A DNA stretch of 64,000 nt from Oreocharis arfaki. Lineage: Eukaryota; Chordata; Aves; Passeriformes; Paramythiidae. The notes beneath the pieces are model-generated. The model did not search any database, was not told the origin of the DNA, and saw only the letters and a list, made by a program, of their open reading frames with translations. Position numbers and translations under genes: made by a program. Positions 13,123-24,320 of the stretch are shown here, piece by piece; positions within the stretch are counted from its first letter, which is position 1, and the number at the start of each line of letters is the position of its first letter. The stretch lies in contig VZRR01012583.1 in the NCBI GenBank assembly GCA_013398015.1, positions 40,368-104,367 of the forward strand, in the 5' to 3' direction.

Positions 13123-15679
13123 GAAAAATTAAGCAAAATATATCAAATGCTCTTCATTAGACCAGAAATTATTTTTACCAAAATTAGAGCATCTTTTCTT
13201 TTGGAGGACAGCTTCTTGAATTCATGTGGGAACAGTGAGTTCATGAAAAGTTACCAGAATTTTTTTAATACGTTATTATCAAGGGTGACATGCACTTACA
13301 TAGAAGAAATGAGAGGATAAGAGAAAGCTGAGAAGAGGCTCAAAAAAGAGGGTAAATTTATTAATAAAATATTTTCTGGTGGAATTGCAGAACTGGGGGG
13401 AAAATTCTGGTTTAAATCATGTTTTATTGCTTACAAATTTCATGTTCTGCTTGAATAAAATTGATGGAAAATTCTCCACTGAATCTTGCTTAGCAGTAGC
13501 AGCCAAAGCAGATGCCGAATATTTTAATCAGGTGAGAGGACTGGTGTGATTCTTCTTTCTGGTGGTTTAATAAAATATATTAAGACCATATTAAATGCAG
13601 ATAAGCAGAGAGTACCTTTCCATATCTCTTGGAACTCAAGAAAAGTTGCTGAGTAACCAGAGTTTATTTCCAAAAGCTAGTTTCAAAAGTGATCTATATT
13701 GAAGTATTTGTCCAAAAAGTGGGATTTTCCTCATTCACGAAGTTTAAATTAGGAGAACATTCTTATATTTTAAGTAACAAAAATTGACATTAAATCGTGC
13801 CATATTTACAGTGGCTCTGTTTATTTAATCAGTAAAATTTAGGGGTCAGAGTTCAAATCAACAATCTCATAAACATATTAATTTTGTCTAGAACATATAA
13901 AAATTAGATTATCAATCAAAAATGAGCCACACTACTTCAGAAGTCAACTCTGTGTCATTCATACTATCAACACCAAGAAAGGGGAAAAATATGAGGTGTG
14001 GAAATATGCAGAAAAAGGATAGGTAGAAAGTACTAAAATAAACAGATGGACAAGCATACTCAAGGGGCTCTTAATATTATGCATTATCAAGGTGGAATAA
14101 TACATCAATAATTTCCGAAATTTTGTTATGAGCCTTGTACTGTTTTTTTTTTTAATGAGCCAACCAATAGAAGAGAGTAGGGATATTCACTTTAGAGATG
14201 CCACCCATCCTAGAAAGCTGGCAGTCCTTTAGGAGATGGGTTCAAATGTAAAGTGATTCTGACAGTCAGGAGAAATCAGTCAAAAAGAGAAAACCAGAAA
14301 TACAGGGTTGAATTTTGAAAAAGTGTCCCTTTTGGCATATAATGAATTCTTACATTGTGAATGGGCACCACCTGAAAATTACTAGCTGTGCACAAAAGAC
14401 CTGTAAGGGAATGTATTGAAAACTCAGTGTGACAATGTCATGTTGTTCTCAGAAAGACTGGCATGCTACTGGGATGTAAAACGTGAGCTTGTCAGTAAAA
14501 CATGGAGAGTAATCTTTCCACCACACAGATCGTAAATCGTCTGCCCAGCTCTGCAACTGCATCAGAATAAAACTTTGGACCTGTCAGCCAGGGATAGGAG
14601 AACAGAAAATCTGATCAGTGATCAAGAGAACATGGCTTAAAATTAAATATTGGAAGTTTGGAGTTGTTTGAGAGAAAAAGAAGACCTGAGGGAGGTGTTT
14701 ATTTCTCTTATATACATGTTAGTTAGAAGGAAGGAAGTAGCTGTTCTGTAGATCTCTGTACATGTTATTATTACATGTATGAATTGGTAATAGTCCCAGT
14801 GCTGTTAGTCCTATTTCTGCCACTTTTCAGAAAGTGGAATTTGTCACTACGAAGGTCCTAAAAGATGCCTATGTTGAAAAAGTAGTACTCATCACACATA
14901 ATAAAGTACTTATCCGTTCTTAAAAATCTTTAAAACTATTAAATTAAAGTCTTCCTCTTTTTAGCACCTGCAGTAATGAGGGAAATGTAAAAAGAAAGTT
15001 AGAAAAATAGATTCCATCAAATAAATCATGAGGCGAAATCGAATTAGTTTCATTGAACTACACAAATTAACACAACCTAAGAAAATGTTAATTTAGAGGT
15101 TTTTCTGCTGGAATAGCATTATATTAATGACTACAAGTGCATGCTTGTTAATCTGTTGCATTCTAAGAGATTCAGGCTATCAGAACTGGGACCGCGGTTT
15201 TGTAGTGTCAGCTCACAGAATCTGATCATGTGCAAGACCTCCAAAGTGAGGTGCTAGATTAGTAATGAAAATGGCACTAAGCAGAAAAAGTGAAGACATT
15301 ATTCCTATGACGATAAAATGCAAATAAACAATAAAAAACTAGAAGAAATGTAGAGCAGATGACTGTGGGTGGTGAGGAACACTAGAAGAAAATCACAGGG
15401 GCAGAATGGACCACTGAAGCTTCTCTGTTAAAGAAAGAAGCTTGCTCTGCAGTAATCAGCAGTTCTGTAACTCTTTGGAACCTCAGAAACTTGGAGAGCT
15501 GTGCATTTGCCCCATGTTCCCCCAAACTGAAGAAGGAAACTGGCAAAGAAAAACTTACTTCCTTTTTAGAAAGCACAACTCCTGCTTGTGCAAACAGGCC
15601 AGCTGCTAGTTGCAGAGCTGGAAGAATGTGGCCTAGAGAATCCATTGAATCCATAAAATTAATTTTTGTGGTGATGCCA
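13123..15679. other. unique AT-rich noncoding DNA
   Basis: Nothing coding is recognised between the CR1 and the LTR fragment. The stretch is purine-rich in places on the plus strand with short A runs. The part from about 15380 to 15680 is a little less AT-rich, is open for 60 to 90 codons on both strands, and directly abuts the LTR-like block. It may belong to the same retroviral insertion, but I cannot identify it. Confidence 0.45.
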
Positions 15680-16107
15680 TGAAGATTTTTCTGCCTTTTC
15701 TTTTATATTTCTTTTATAAACCTTTATAACCTATTGTATTCTTAGTGTTTCTTAATAGCCTACATTCCTAGACTTATTAAGAGACTAAACATCCCAAAAG
15801 GCTCAGCTACTTAGGTCCTCTCTAAAACACATTTTTTAAACTGAAAGATAGGTCTGTCCAGGGGAGAGTTCCTGGGAGGAGGGTTCACTTAGCCTCACCC
15901 ATTGGGGAATCTTTGATAGATATGCTAATTTGTAAGACCTATAATTTTATACCTCATGTATTGTGGGTGGGCATTTGGGGTGGGCATTTCGATGTGCATT
16001 TTGGTGTGTTCCACCTGGATGGAGTGCACCAGGGATTCTTGAAATAAATACTGAGGTAAAAACCCCTTTTCCCCTCTAACTGTGTTAGGCTCTTGATTTT
16101 AAAAACA
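15680..16107 (+). mobile_element. ERV LTR fragment, probable ERVL-like
   Basis: The block has the composition and order of a passerine endogenous-retrovirus LTR: a T-rich start, a TATA-like stretch near 15940-15955, repeated GTGGGCATTT units near 15966-15990, a polyadenylation signal AATAAA at 16043-16048, and an end near AAAAACA at 16107. Just downstream lies ATCAGG-CAAC-AGTGGGATT, which resembles a tRNA-Leu primer binding site (ATCAGG followed by AGTGGGATT) interrupted by four bases; leucine primers are typical of ERVL-type elements. This supports a sense 5' LTR followed by a leader remnant. I find no gag, pol or env frame and no second LTR, so the provirus is broken. The start is uncertain and could lie up to 300 bp further left; no target duplication was found. 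Confidence 0.6.
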
Positions 16108-19100
16108 GAGATCAGGCAACAGTGGGATTATCTGGGACTCAAGAAATCTACCCCTGAGCATGATAAAAGTACACAAACACAGATAGACAGGTAGAGATGC
16201 CATTTCTTGAAACAGACTAAATTATGCAGATTGCTGATACCCAAGTGAGAATTTCCAGGATGAGTGCACTGTAATTCCAGCACAGGAAGCATGGAGACCT
16301 ACTGAAATGGATACTACCTCAGTTATTTATAATGTTCTGATGCTAATTTGCAAGTCAGAACACCTTAGTTCTGCACATTTTCTAAAAATCTTTTGTCTAA
16401 CCTAATTTAAAGACTTCTTGAGGAATGATATTTAAGAAGCATTTCTATTTAGAAAGAAAACATAAACATTATTTTAAGCATGTCTATGTCTTCTAAAAAA
16501 AATACTGTGAGAGTACATACTTCATGTTCTCATAAACTTAAATATTTTCCTAGATATTTATAGTACAATTTTAAAATGAAAAATAAATGGTAAGAAAAAC
16601 TAGAACATAATTGGTAGTAGAGACATAAGCAAAAACCTTGTCAAAAAGGTTGGAACCTGCTTTTGGTAACTTCCTTCACAGGAGCGTAGGTCAGGATCTG
16701 CTCCACTCAAGTCAGTGGGATTAGATTCAAGTGTAAAATCAGGAAAAATTATATTTGATTATACCCTAAGTTATTAACTATTCTGCAAAATTAGAGAAAA
16801 TAGGATGGGAAGAGTCGTTCGCACCTGCTAATAGAAGAATTCTGTTATCTCAGGGCCTTCTTGAAAACCATTGACGGTAATTATAATCTTGCCAAGAGCT
16901 TTAAGGCACCTGGAATTATGTTTTCAGGAAGGAGATGCCAGAAAGATTAAGAATATGCACAGAAGTCAGAGTATTCTTACCGTGAGGGGAACATGGCTCT
17001 CGCACGTTTTTGCGGCCCCTCTTCCTTGCATTTGCATTCTAATGCGTGTGTTTCATCAACGTGCAATTGTAAACATACCCTTCAGAAAAATGACCTATTG
17101 ATGGGTTCCCCAAAAAGCCCCTACTGCATATAATGTGTAATTTAATTTCAATTTCTATCTCAAATTAATTATAAGCACTGTGAGACATCATAGAAAATTT
17201 CATTTTCTGTTTTGCCTTTTTTTTTTTTTTTCTATTAGTGGCAATAAATTCCTGATTATTCTTTTTGAATTATGTTTATGGTTTTCCTGATACGAAATTT
17301 TAACTGATAACAGTAGTGAGGCAGCAATAAGCAATGTGAAATATACATGAATGCACTTATTCATGGTTTATGATTACCATAAAAAACACCAGGATTTTGA
17401 ACAGCTTATCTTTTTTTAACGTCCTTTATGGTGTCTCCAAGGCTGGGTATTTTATATATTAGTTAAAATATATGCTGCTCTTACCATGAATAGAAATTAA
17501 ACCTACAATTTATTTACAGGACACTTTTATAGCCATATATATGTGTACTGCTGGTCATAACCCTGTATGAGGCTGAATGAAAAAGATTTGACTTTAAAAT
17601 ATGTCACCCCTGATTTCATATGTTTTGCTACAGTAGTGCATAGAATGCATAAAAAAACGGTCACTTCCAATGCCCATGATATTTCTAATATCTAGAGGAA
17701 TAAATTTTCCATTTGTATAACTTCTTTCTTGCTTCATCTTTTTCAAGCTTTATGTTAAGGACTTGGATTTCAGACTATCAAACATAATATTTTGCCAAGT
17801 TTTGTTTTGTTTTGTTTTGCCTTTTTTTTAATAGATTTTGTTACAGCTCCATCTAGTCTGAGAGCCTTCTTTTCCACCTTCAGATAGCCCTAGGCTGAAT
17901 GACAAATCTAAGGTCAGGCTTTTCTCTCATATTGGGTAGCTTGACTCGGCATCTAATATCTGATATACTTCAAGACTAGAGACGACTCAAGCCCCTAAGC
18001 TTTGAAGTTCACTAATGCTTGAAAGAAAGCCCTAAGGCAAGTAGTTAAATCTGTTCTGTATAGGTGAGGCAATACCCCATAGCTACCAAGGGAGATTTAA
18101 TTAATAAAACCATGTTAGCTCCTTATTCTGCACCAGAATATCCTCTCATGATCTCTGTCAAGAGATTTAATATTATCAACAATTCCAATTAAATCCTCTA
18201 TTCAAGGCGTAGCTTCTGTTTAGAAAACCAGTTTGGGTACTTTTTTAACTCAAAAAAATAGTTACCCAATGTACAGAGAAAGTAGTTGCAGCTGAATGCC
18301 TAAAAAGCACCTCAGATGCTGGGAGAAGAGACATAAATCAGAAAAAGAAGGAAAACCATACCTCTCAAAGTGGTCTGTCCTTTACAAAGCATATTGTTAC
18401 TCTACTTAGCTTCTTCAAGTCAATGATCCATGAAGTCTAATGTAGTTTCCAATTTCTTGTAGAAATTGCTGAATTTCTGCTTGTCCATGACAGAACACCA
18501 CTCTTGGGGAGAAATAAATAAATAAATAACATATTAAATTTATCCACATGGATAATGTTGGAATAGAGTCAGTCATCCAAAAAGAAACTTCATCTGAAAT
18601 ATATCCGTTAGGCAATTCTATATCTTGGTGTTAGAGTAGTGCTGCTTTTGCACACAAATCAGTGGAGAAAACAACCAAAATGTGAAAACAGATTTATTTT
18701 TTTCTTGTTCTCCAACTTTTTTGCTGCCTCTAATTTATTCTTCCCCTGATTCTTTTTTCTTCTGCCTTTGTCTCCTCAGTTTATCAGGCAGCTTTATAAT
18801 CCATTTAGTTTTGCTTGTTTATTCTCTTCCTTCAGAACTACTTATCAGTCTTTTCTGAGTGTCATATTAGTAGATTCTTCCAAGAATCACATAATCAAAT
18901 ACATTTCATCATGTTCTACCAAGGACTGAAATTTCTGGAATGGACAGTTACCTAGGACATTTGTCTTATTATGGTAGCATCATATACTTGATTTGCTAAA
19001 GATATTGTCACATGTAGGAATATAAATTCCAAATATTCTGCTTGCCTCATTCTTTTCTGCAGATAAATACACACACTTTCAGCTTGTACCAATAACAACT

Positions 19101-21209
19101 TCAGCACTGGACATTTCTTTGGGGTTTAATGACCCTTTCCAGGGCTGTGGATCATTGGCTCCCAGGAGGTTGTTAATTCTCAGAAAAAGCTCTGTTCCTC
19201 TGTTTTTATTGCTTAAATATATTGTTTGTAGAAATGTAACATAAATACTGGAGAGAAAAGCAAGTTACCAGCTGAGTGGAAAGTGATATGGCTCAAATTG
19301 ACTTTATTTTATGGTAGATGGCTGGATATTAGCAAGCAAGTCCACTGCTTATCCTTAATTTATTAAAATTTCAGGCTAAAAGACTGCCTTTTACTTTTCC
19401 TTTAAAAAGGACTTAAAGATGAATTATCTTGTGTGCATCAGCTGCACTTTTGTATTGCAAATTGAATATAACCCATGAAAAATCACATTTTTAATAAATG
19501 CAATTTTCAAGTAAGGTATGATCCTGGCCCTTGTTGCAATATTAAAGGGCATTAATCCTTTTGCTAAACCAAATCATGACATTGGACTCAGAAACCTGGG
19601 GTTTTTCACATATACAAGGACTTCCAGAAAAGTCCAAAATATATTTTTTCAGGCTCTAATAACAACAAAGAAAAATTGTACTCAGCAACAACAAATATTT
19701 CTGACCCAAAGAAGACTTAACTTTCTCAGTTTATTACAGTGTTACTGATTTTGCTAGTGTTCTTTCCTCACCAATATTTTTCATTCTTTGCTAAAAAAAA
19801 AAAAAAAATCTAATTCCTCTCAGACAAGTTTCCTAATTGAAAGTAATCTTCAGTGCAAACACAAAAAGGAGCTTTTCTTTAGCTACCCTTTCTCTGTGCA
19901 GAGGAGAATAAATGTGATGATGCACATCGTCCATCTACCTCATATGTCTAGTGACAGAAACATTAATTCCCAGCACATTTCTATTTCAGCCACTTATTTG
20001 CACCCTGTTAGTGCATGAAGAGCAATATTTCTGTGGAGTTATGGTGACATCAAGTGGCTGGCTATACCATCACTGCAAATATATGGATATATTCTCCAGA
20101 CATTGGAGAAGAAACCAATACAGGGAACTACCATTACATAATTTTACCACTTTGAAATACAAGTGAACTTCCAGTTAGTTCCACGTGATGGATTGAAATC
20201 TTAATTTTAGGTGTATCACCATGGTGTGCATCATTAAATGCCATTAATGAAAATCAGGCCATTGTGTTTCATTCTTGAGACAGAGTTCAAAGGCAAGAGA
20301 GTGACACTGAGACGAAAAACGGTGCTCAATACCAAGTCATCCAAACTGCTCTCTTTTACCTTGTGCTAAAACATTTCTGGGTGACTCAGTCAGCATCTGT
20401 GCACTCGTTAGGAAAATAGAGGGGCTCAGAATTATCTTCTGATAGGACTTTCGTGATTGAGTTAACAAGTTCATATCTACAGCTTTAATTGCATCTTCTG
20501 GTTTAATGAACACAGCCTCATAAAGGTAACAAATGTAGTTCAGTTTGTTCTACAGTAGGCTGGTTTCTTTAAAATTCTCTGCCTTTGGGATTTCCACTTT
20601 CAACCCTTTCCAGACCATGACTGGTGCATGAGCATGAAGACATACGTTTTAAGAGTCTCCAGTGATTGCATTTTCTTCACCAGCTTGTTTTCACTCTCAC
20701 TTTCCTAATGGGATGACTTCTCCATTGCCTTTCCTACTGTCAGCTCTTCCTTCTCTTTCCTACCCTCAGCCTCTCAAAACTAATGCAATCATTCACCATC
20801 CTTAGCAGAGCTTGTTCCCTGCTTCAAGGCTTGAGTCCACTTGTTTGGATGGCCCCCAAGAAAGATTAGCTGGGGAATAAAGACTCGAAATGAAATCAAT
20901 CAAAAGTAAGTTAACTGTTGACCAGAGGAACTACAGAATTCCATCTCATCACAACATTGCTAAAATGGCAGCTGAGAAGCAGAGAGGGCATAATGAATGG
21001 AGTTTGTTTGAATTTAAATATACTGATACAAAAATTTGAATTAAAGTCACAATTTAATACAAGTGCATTTTAATGTAGTGGCTGTATAATACTGACCTAA
21101 ATTGTAGAAAAAATGTCAGCCCCTTCCTCCAGTTTAATGAAAGCCTTTAATGTTGACATCTTACTTGACTAGTCCACATTTTTGCATGTATTATAATGAC
21201 TTCACGTTT
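16108..21209. other. unique AT-rich noncoding DNA with simple tracts
   Basis: After a few tens of bases of possible retroviral leader, the sequence is AT-rich and unremarkable. Low-complexity stretches are a T15 run at about 17217-17231, a TTTTG run at about 17800-17819, an AAAT run at about 18512-18529, and an A16 run at about 19793-19808. No exon, RNA gene or further mobile element is recognised. Confidence 0.55.
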
Positions 21210-21214
21210 GTGAG
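21210..21214. repeat. left target-site duplication of solo LTR
   Basis: The five bases GTGAG directly precede the LTR and are repeated exactly at 21909-21913 directly after it. Five or six base duplications are usual for ERVK/beta-type integrations. The exact match fixes both ends of the element. Confidence 0.85.
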
Positions 21215-21908
21215 TGTCTTGGTTTGAAAGACAGGTGTTTGTTTAAGGGAGGCAGAAACCCCCTTTGAAATGGGAAATGCAACACCCTTCCCTCTGGATT
21301 ATTATAACTTTGAGATTAAGGGGCTTTCAGGCAAGGATATGAGAAACAGGAATAACAGTTCTTTACTAATTTATATATATATAAAACAAAACAATAAACA
21401 ACAATTACTATGGCAGTTATAACAGCACAGTCACCCAGTGCAGCCTTCTCGGCTGCCAGGCAGCTTCCCCTCCTGGAGCAGTGCTGGTCACAGCCGGCAG
21501 CAGCGCTGGTGGCTCCCGGTGAGCAGGGTGGGTGCAGCAGCTCCGGTGAAAACAGCGGTCCTGTGGAAAAGGGCCTGGTCCTCGCCTGAAGGTCCAGTGA
21601 TACAGCCTCTCGTCCTCTGGAAGTCCAGCAGAGAAAAGCTCCCTTGTGCCTGAAAAACCTCTGATTATATCCAGGTGGGAAATGTTCAGTGCCCCCTCCC
21701 AGGCGGAGCATCTCACAATGGGGTGGTGAGGCACTGATGGGGCCATTAACAGGAGATATTCCATAGCCCGTTATCTATGAGTCCTTTGGCAAGGCACAAA
21801 TGCTCCCATTAACAGAACATAGTCCGGAGGGAGGAGGCAAAGAGACACTGCCCCACCTGGTTTCACAGCTCATGAAGATGGTGATAGAATACACTGCAAC
21901 CCAGGACA
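21215..21908 (-). mobile_element. solo ERV LTR, complete, passerine ERVK-like
   Basis: A 694-bp complete LTR begins TGTCTTGG and ends CCAGGACA, so the termini form an inverted repeat with one mismatch in eight. It is flanked by GTGAG on both sides. The TGTCTTGGTTTGAAAGACAGGTGT end is a high-copy motif I recall from songbird ERVK-type LTRs. No internal retroviral sequence is present, so this is a solo LTR left by recombination between two LTRs. Orientation is probably minus: on that strand there is a TATA-like GATATAATC (plus positions about 21662-21672), an AGTAAAGAA polyadenylation-like site within the AT stretch near 21360-21390, and a U5-like end. The plus strand also has an AATAAA near 21390, so orientation is not certain. 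The core 21430-21720 is much richer in GC than its surroundings and leaves long open frames on both strands. Confidence 0.9.
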
Positions 21909-21913
21909 GTGAG
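21909..21913. repeat. right target-site duplication of solo LTR
   Basis: GTGAG repeats the five bases immediately left of the LTR. Its perfect preservation is consistent with an insertion that is not very old. Confidence 0.85.
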
Positions 21914-21960
21914 TAAAACAAATTTTCCTAAAATGATTATATAAATACACATATATAGAT

Positions 21961-21981
21961 ACACACACACACACACACACA
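21961..21981. repeat. (CA)n microsatellite
   Basis: About ten uninterrupted AC dinucleotides, followed by a mixed ATACATATATGCACACGTATATA stretch. It lies about 50 bp right of the solo LTR and is probably length-variable. Confidence 0.9.
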
Positions 21982-23598
21982 TACATATATGCACACGTAT
22001 ATACTTCTTTTTTCTGTGGTTGTTGTTGATCTTCATGTTTTGTGATCCTCAGAATGCAAATTATTAGCTCTGGCACACAAAGTCTTATTTGCAAGATTAA
22101 GATGCAAATTCAATTTTAGTAAGTAGAGAAAAATTCTGACTTGAAGTGTATATTCTTTAGTGGGGACTCTCATAAAAATATTATGTTTGACAAGCAATGT
22201 GGGACAAAAATCACATGGCTTCGTTTCTCTGGAAGATACACAAAATAAAATACATTAATCAGTCTGCTCACAGGACTATTTAAAGCAGAAATCCCATTTA
22301 GTGCCTAAATTGATTTACTCTTCCCTCCTCCAAAATAATAAAATAAAATTCCTCAAGTGTCTATTAAATCAGGCAACAAATAAGGGTAGGTAGGCAAAAT
22401 CCTTGGGGAAAGGAAGGACCTTAAGGCCATCTGATTCATATTTCATACCTCTTCTATTTCTCCATCTTTTTTTCATCCTTGTTGAAATTCATACATATAC
22501 AATGTCATAAGCTGGTATTGGTTTGGATTCAATTTATTTCACAAAAGAAAAAAAAAAAGAAGAAAAAATGATGTGAACTGAGGCCAAAATAGTCTAGTGA
22601 AATAATTTTTATTTTCATTTATATTCACTGCCATGTCTCTCCACTGAAGTTAATGCATTTTCCCTGAAAGGTAATTCATTTCAATTTAAATCAATACAGT
22701 ATCTTTGAACTAATGCCTTCCAGAGATGGCATGTTTGAACAAACAGTGGTATATTTGTGTAAATTGCAAATTTTATTAGTAATTGCACCAAAAAAAGGTT
22801 CTCAGGAAAATACTTTTGCGTCTAAACAATACAGAGTGTGAACACAAATAATCCATATTTTGTTTTGCTGTTTCATTTTGGAATTCAGGGATATTATAGA
22901 CTTTGACACGGAGGAAGAAAGGGAAAAGTATTTATATATCTAAATATAACTGGGTATAATTCTTGCCTAAGAAATGCATTAGTACTTTGGTGAAAGGAAT
23001 GACTCCTTTTCGAGGTGGGATTTTTTATTCCATTCCTTTCAACATGGCAGGGAAGACTGTCCTAGGGTGGTACAAGAAACGTAAAAATCCACATTGTTTT
23101 GAACTTGCATTTCCTAACCTGCAGAACATAACCCATAAAATAACACTTAACTGGGGGGTCCACATATGAGAAGAGAGTGTTTTTACCTTGTACCTTCTTG
23201 TTTAGCACAAGCCAGTAGTGTTTGGGATCAAAAAAGAGGCAGATGAACACTGGTTTATAAAATATTTGACTGTCATTCTTAAGTTCTTCTTGCAAATAAT
23301 CTGAAAAAAAAAATTCTTTTGAACAGTGTTTTTCAGCCTGGAAATTGCCTTCCCCTCTGAGGGATCAAGGGGATTATGAAAGGCTCGAAAATGTCACATC
23401 AGTTGCCAGTTGTTCCGTTCTTTTGAGGGAGCTGAGGAAAGCAATGACTGTTTCCTGGCTGAAAATGCTTTCACGGGTAACAGCCTTGGATTGCTGCAGT
23501 AGCTTGGCCTTTTACTGACAGGAGGTAGAGGGAGTTGGTTTTTCTGGCTGGTTTAGGGTTTTTTTTTTGCTTCCCAGATTTGGAGGTCACCAAGCTGG
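21982..23598. other. unique AT-rich noncoding DNA
   Basis: Contains an A-rich stretch at about 22543-22568 and otherwise nothing I can assign. The last 80 bases, from about 23530, contain GGCTGGTTTAGG-like words that resemble the following minisatellite and may be its eroded edge. Confidence 0.5.
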
Positions 23599-24320
23599 GT
23601 GGTTGGAACCAGTTTAGTCATGTGTAACGTGGCTTGAACTGAATGGAATTGGTTTGAACCATTTTGATCTGGTTTGATCTGGTTAAAATTGGTTTGAAGC
23701 AGTTGGAGGCAATTTAGTGTGGTTTAGTTTGGTTAAAACTGTTTTGATCTGGTTTAAAGCAGTTGGAACTGGTTTGAACTGGCTGGAACCATTTTAGCCC
23801 TGTTTAAACTGGTTACAAGTTTAAACAGGGCTAAAATGGAGGCAGCTTGAACAGGGTTTATCTGATTTAAACTGTTTGGAACCTGTTTGATCCAGTTGGA
23901 ACCAGGTTAATACAATTTGAACTGGCTAGAAGCATTTTAAACTAGTTTCAACTGGTTTTAGCTGATTTGATCCAGTTTGAACTGGCTGGAACTGGTTGGA
24001 ACCAGTTTAATCTGGTTTAAATTGGTTAGGACTCGTTGGAACTTGACTGAACTGGTTTGATCCAGTTGAAACTGGTTGGATTTGGTTTAAACAGGTTGAA
24101 ACTGGTTTATCTAACTGGAATGAGTTTAGTCCATTTTAAACTGGTTTGATCTGGTTGGAACCAGTTTCAGATTATTTGAACCAGCTGTAAACAGTTTGAA
24201 CTGGTTTTACTTGGTTTGATCTGTTTTAAATGTGTTTGAACCTGTTGGAACAGGTAGGAACCTATTTGATCTGGTTTAGACCGGTTGGAGATGGTTTGTT
24301 CCCTTGGAACCAGTTTAGTC
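23599..24320. repeat. diverged 10-bp minisatellite, CTGGTTTGAA unit
   Basis: A tandem array of roughly 60 to 70 copies of a 10-bp unit, consensus CTGGTTTGAA with frequent variants CTGGTTGGAA, CCAGTTTGAA and CTGGTTTAAA. Counting by eye in three in-phase blocks, TT occupies the same two unit positions in 16 of 17 units (23651-23820), 21 of 25 units (23861-24110) and 16 of 18 units (24121-24300). The phase changes only twice, once around the internal hairpin and once near 24111-24120. Individual units differ a lot while period length hardly changes. The array has no long open frame and 10 is not a multiple of three, so it is not coding. Both ends carry the same 17-mer TTGGAACCAGTTTAGTC (23603-23619 and 24304-24320). 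Confidence 0.95.
23789..23839. repeat. perfect 22-bp inverted repeat (hairpin)
   Basis: The arms 23789-23810 and 23818-23839 are exact reverse complements over 22 bp and are separated by the 7-bp loop GGTTACA. The left arm is in phase with the 10-bp array; the right arm is inverted and marks the larger of the two phase breaks. The bases just outside the arms do not pair. It probably arose by a template switch or fold-back event during replication within the array. Confidence 0.95.
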
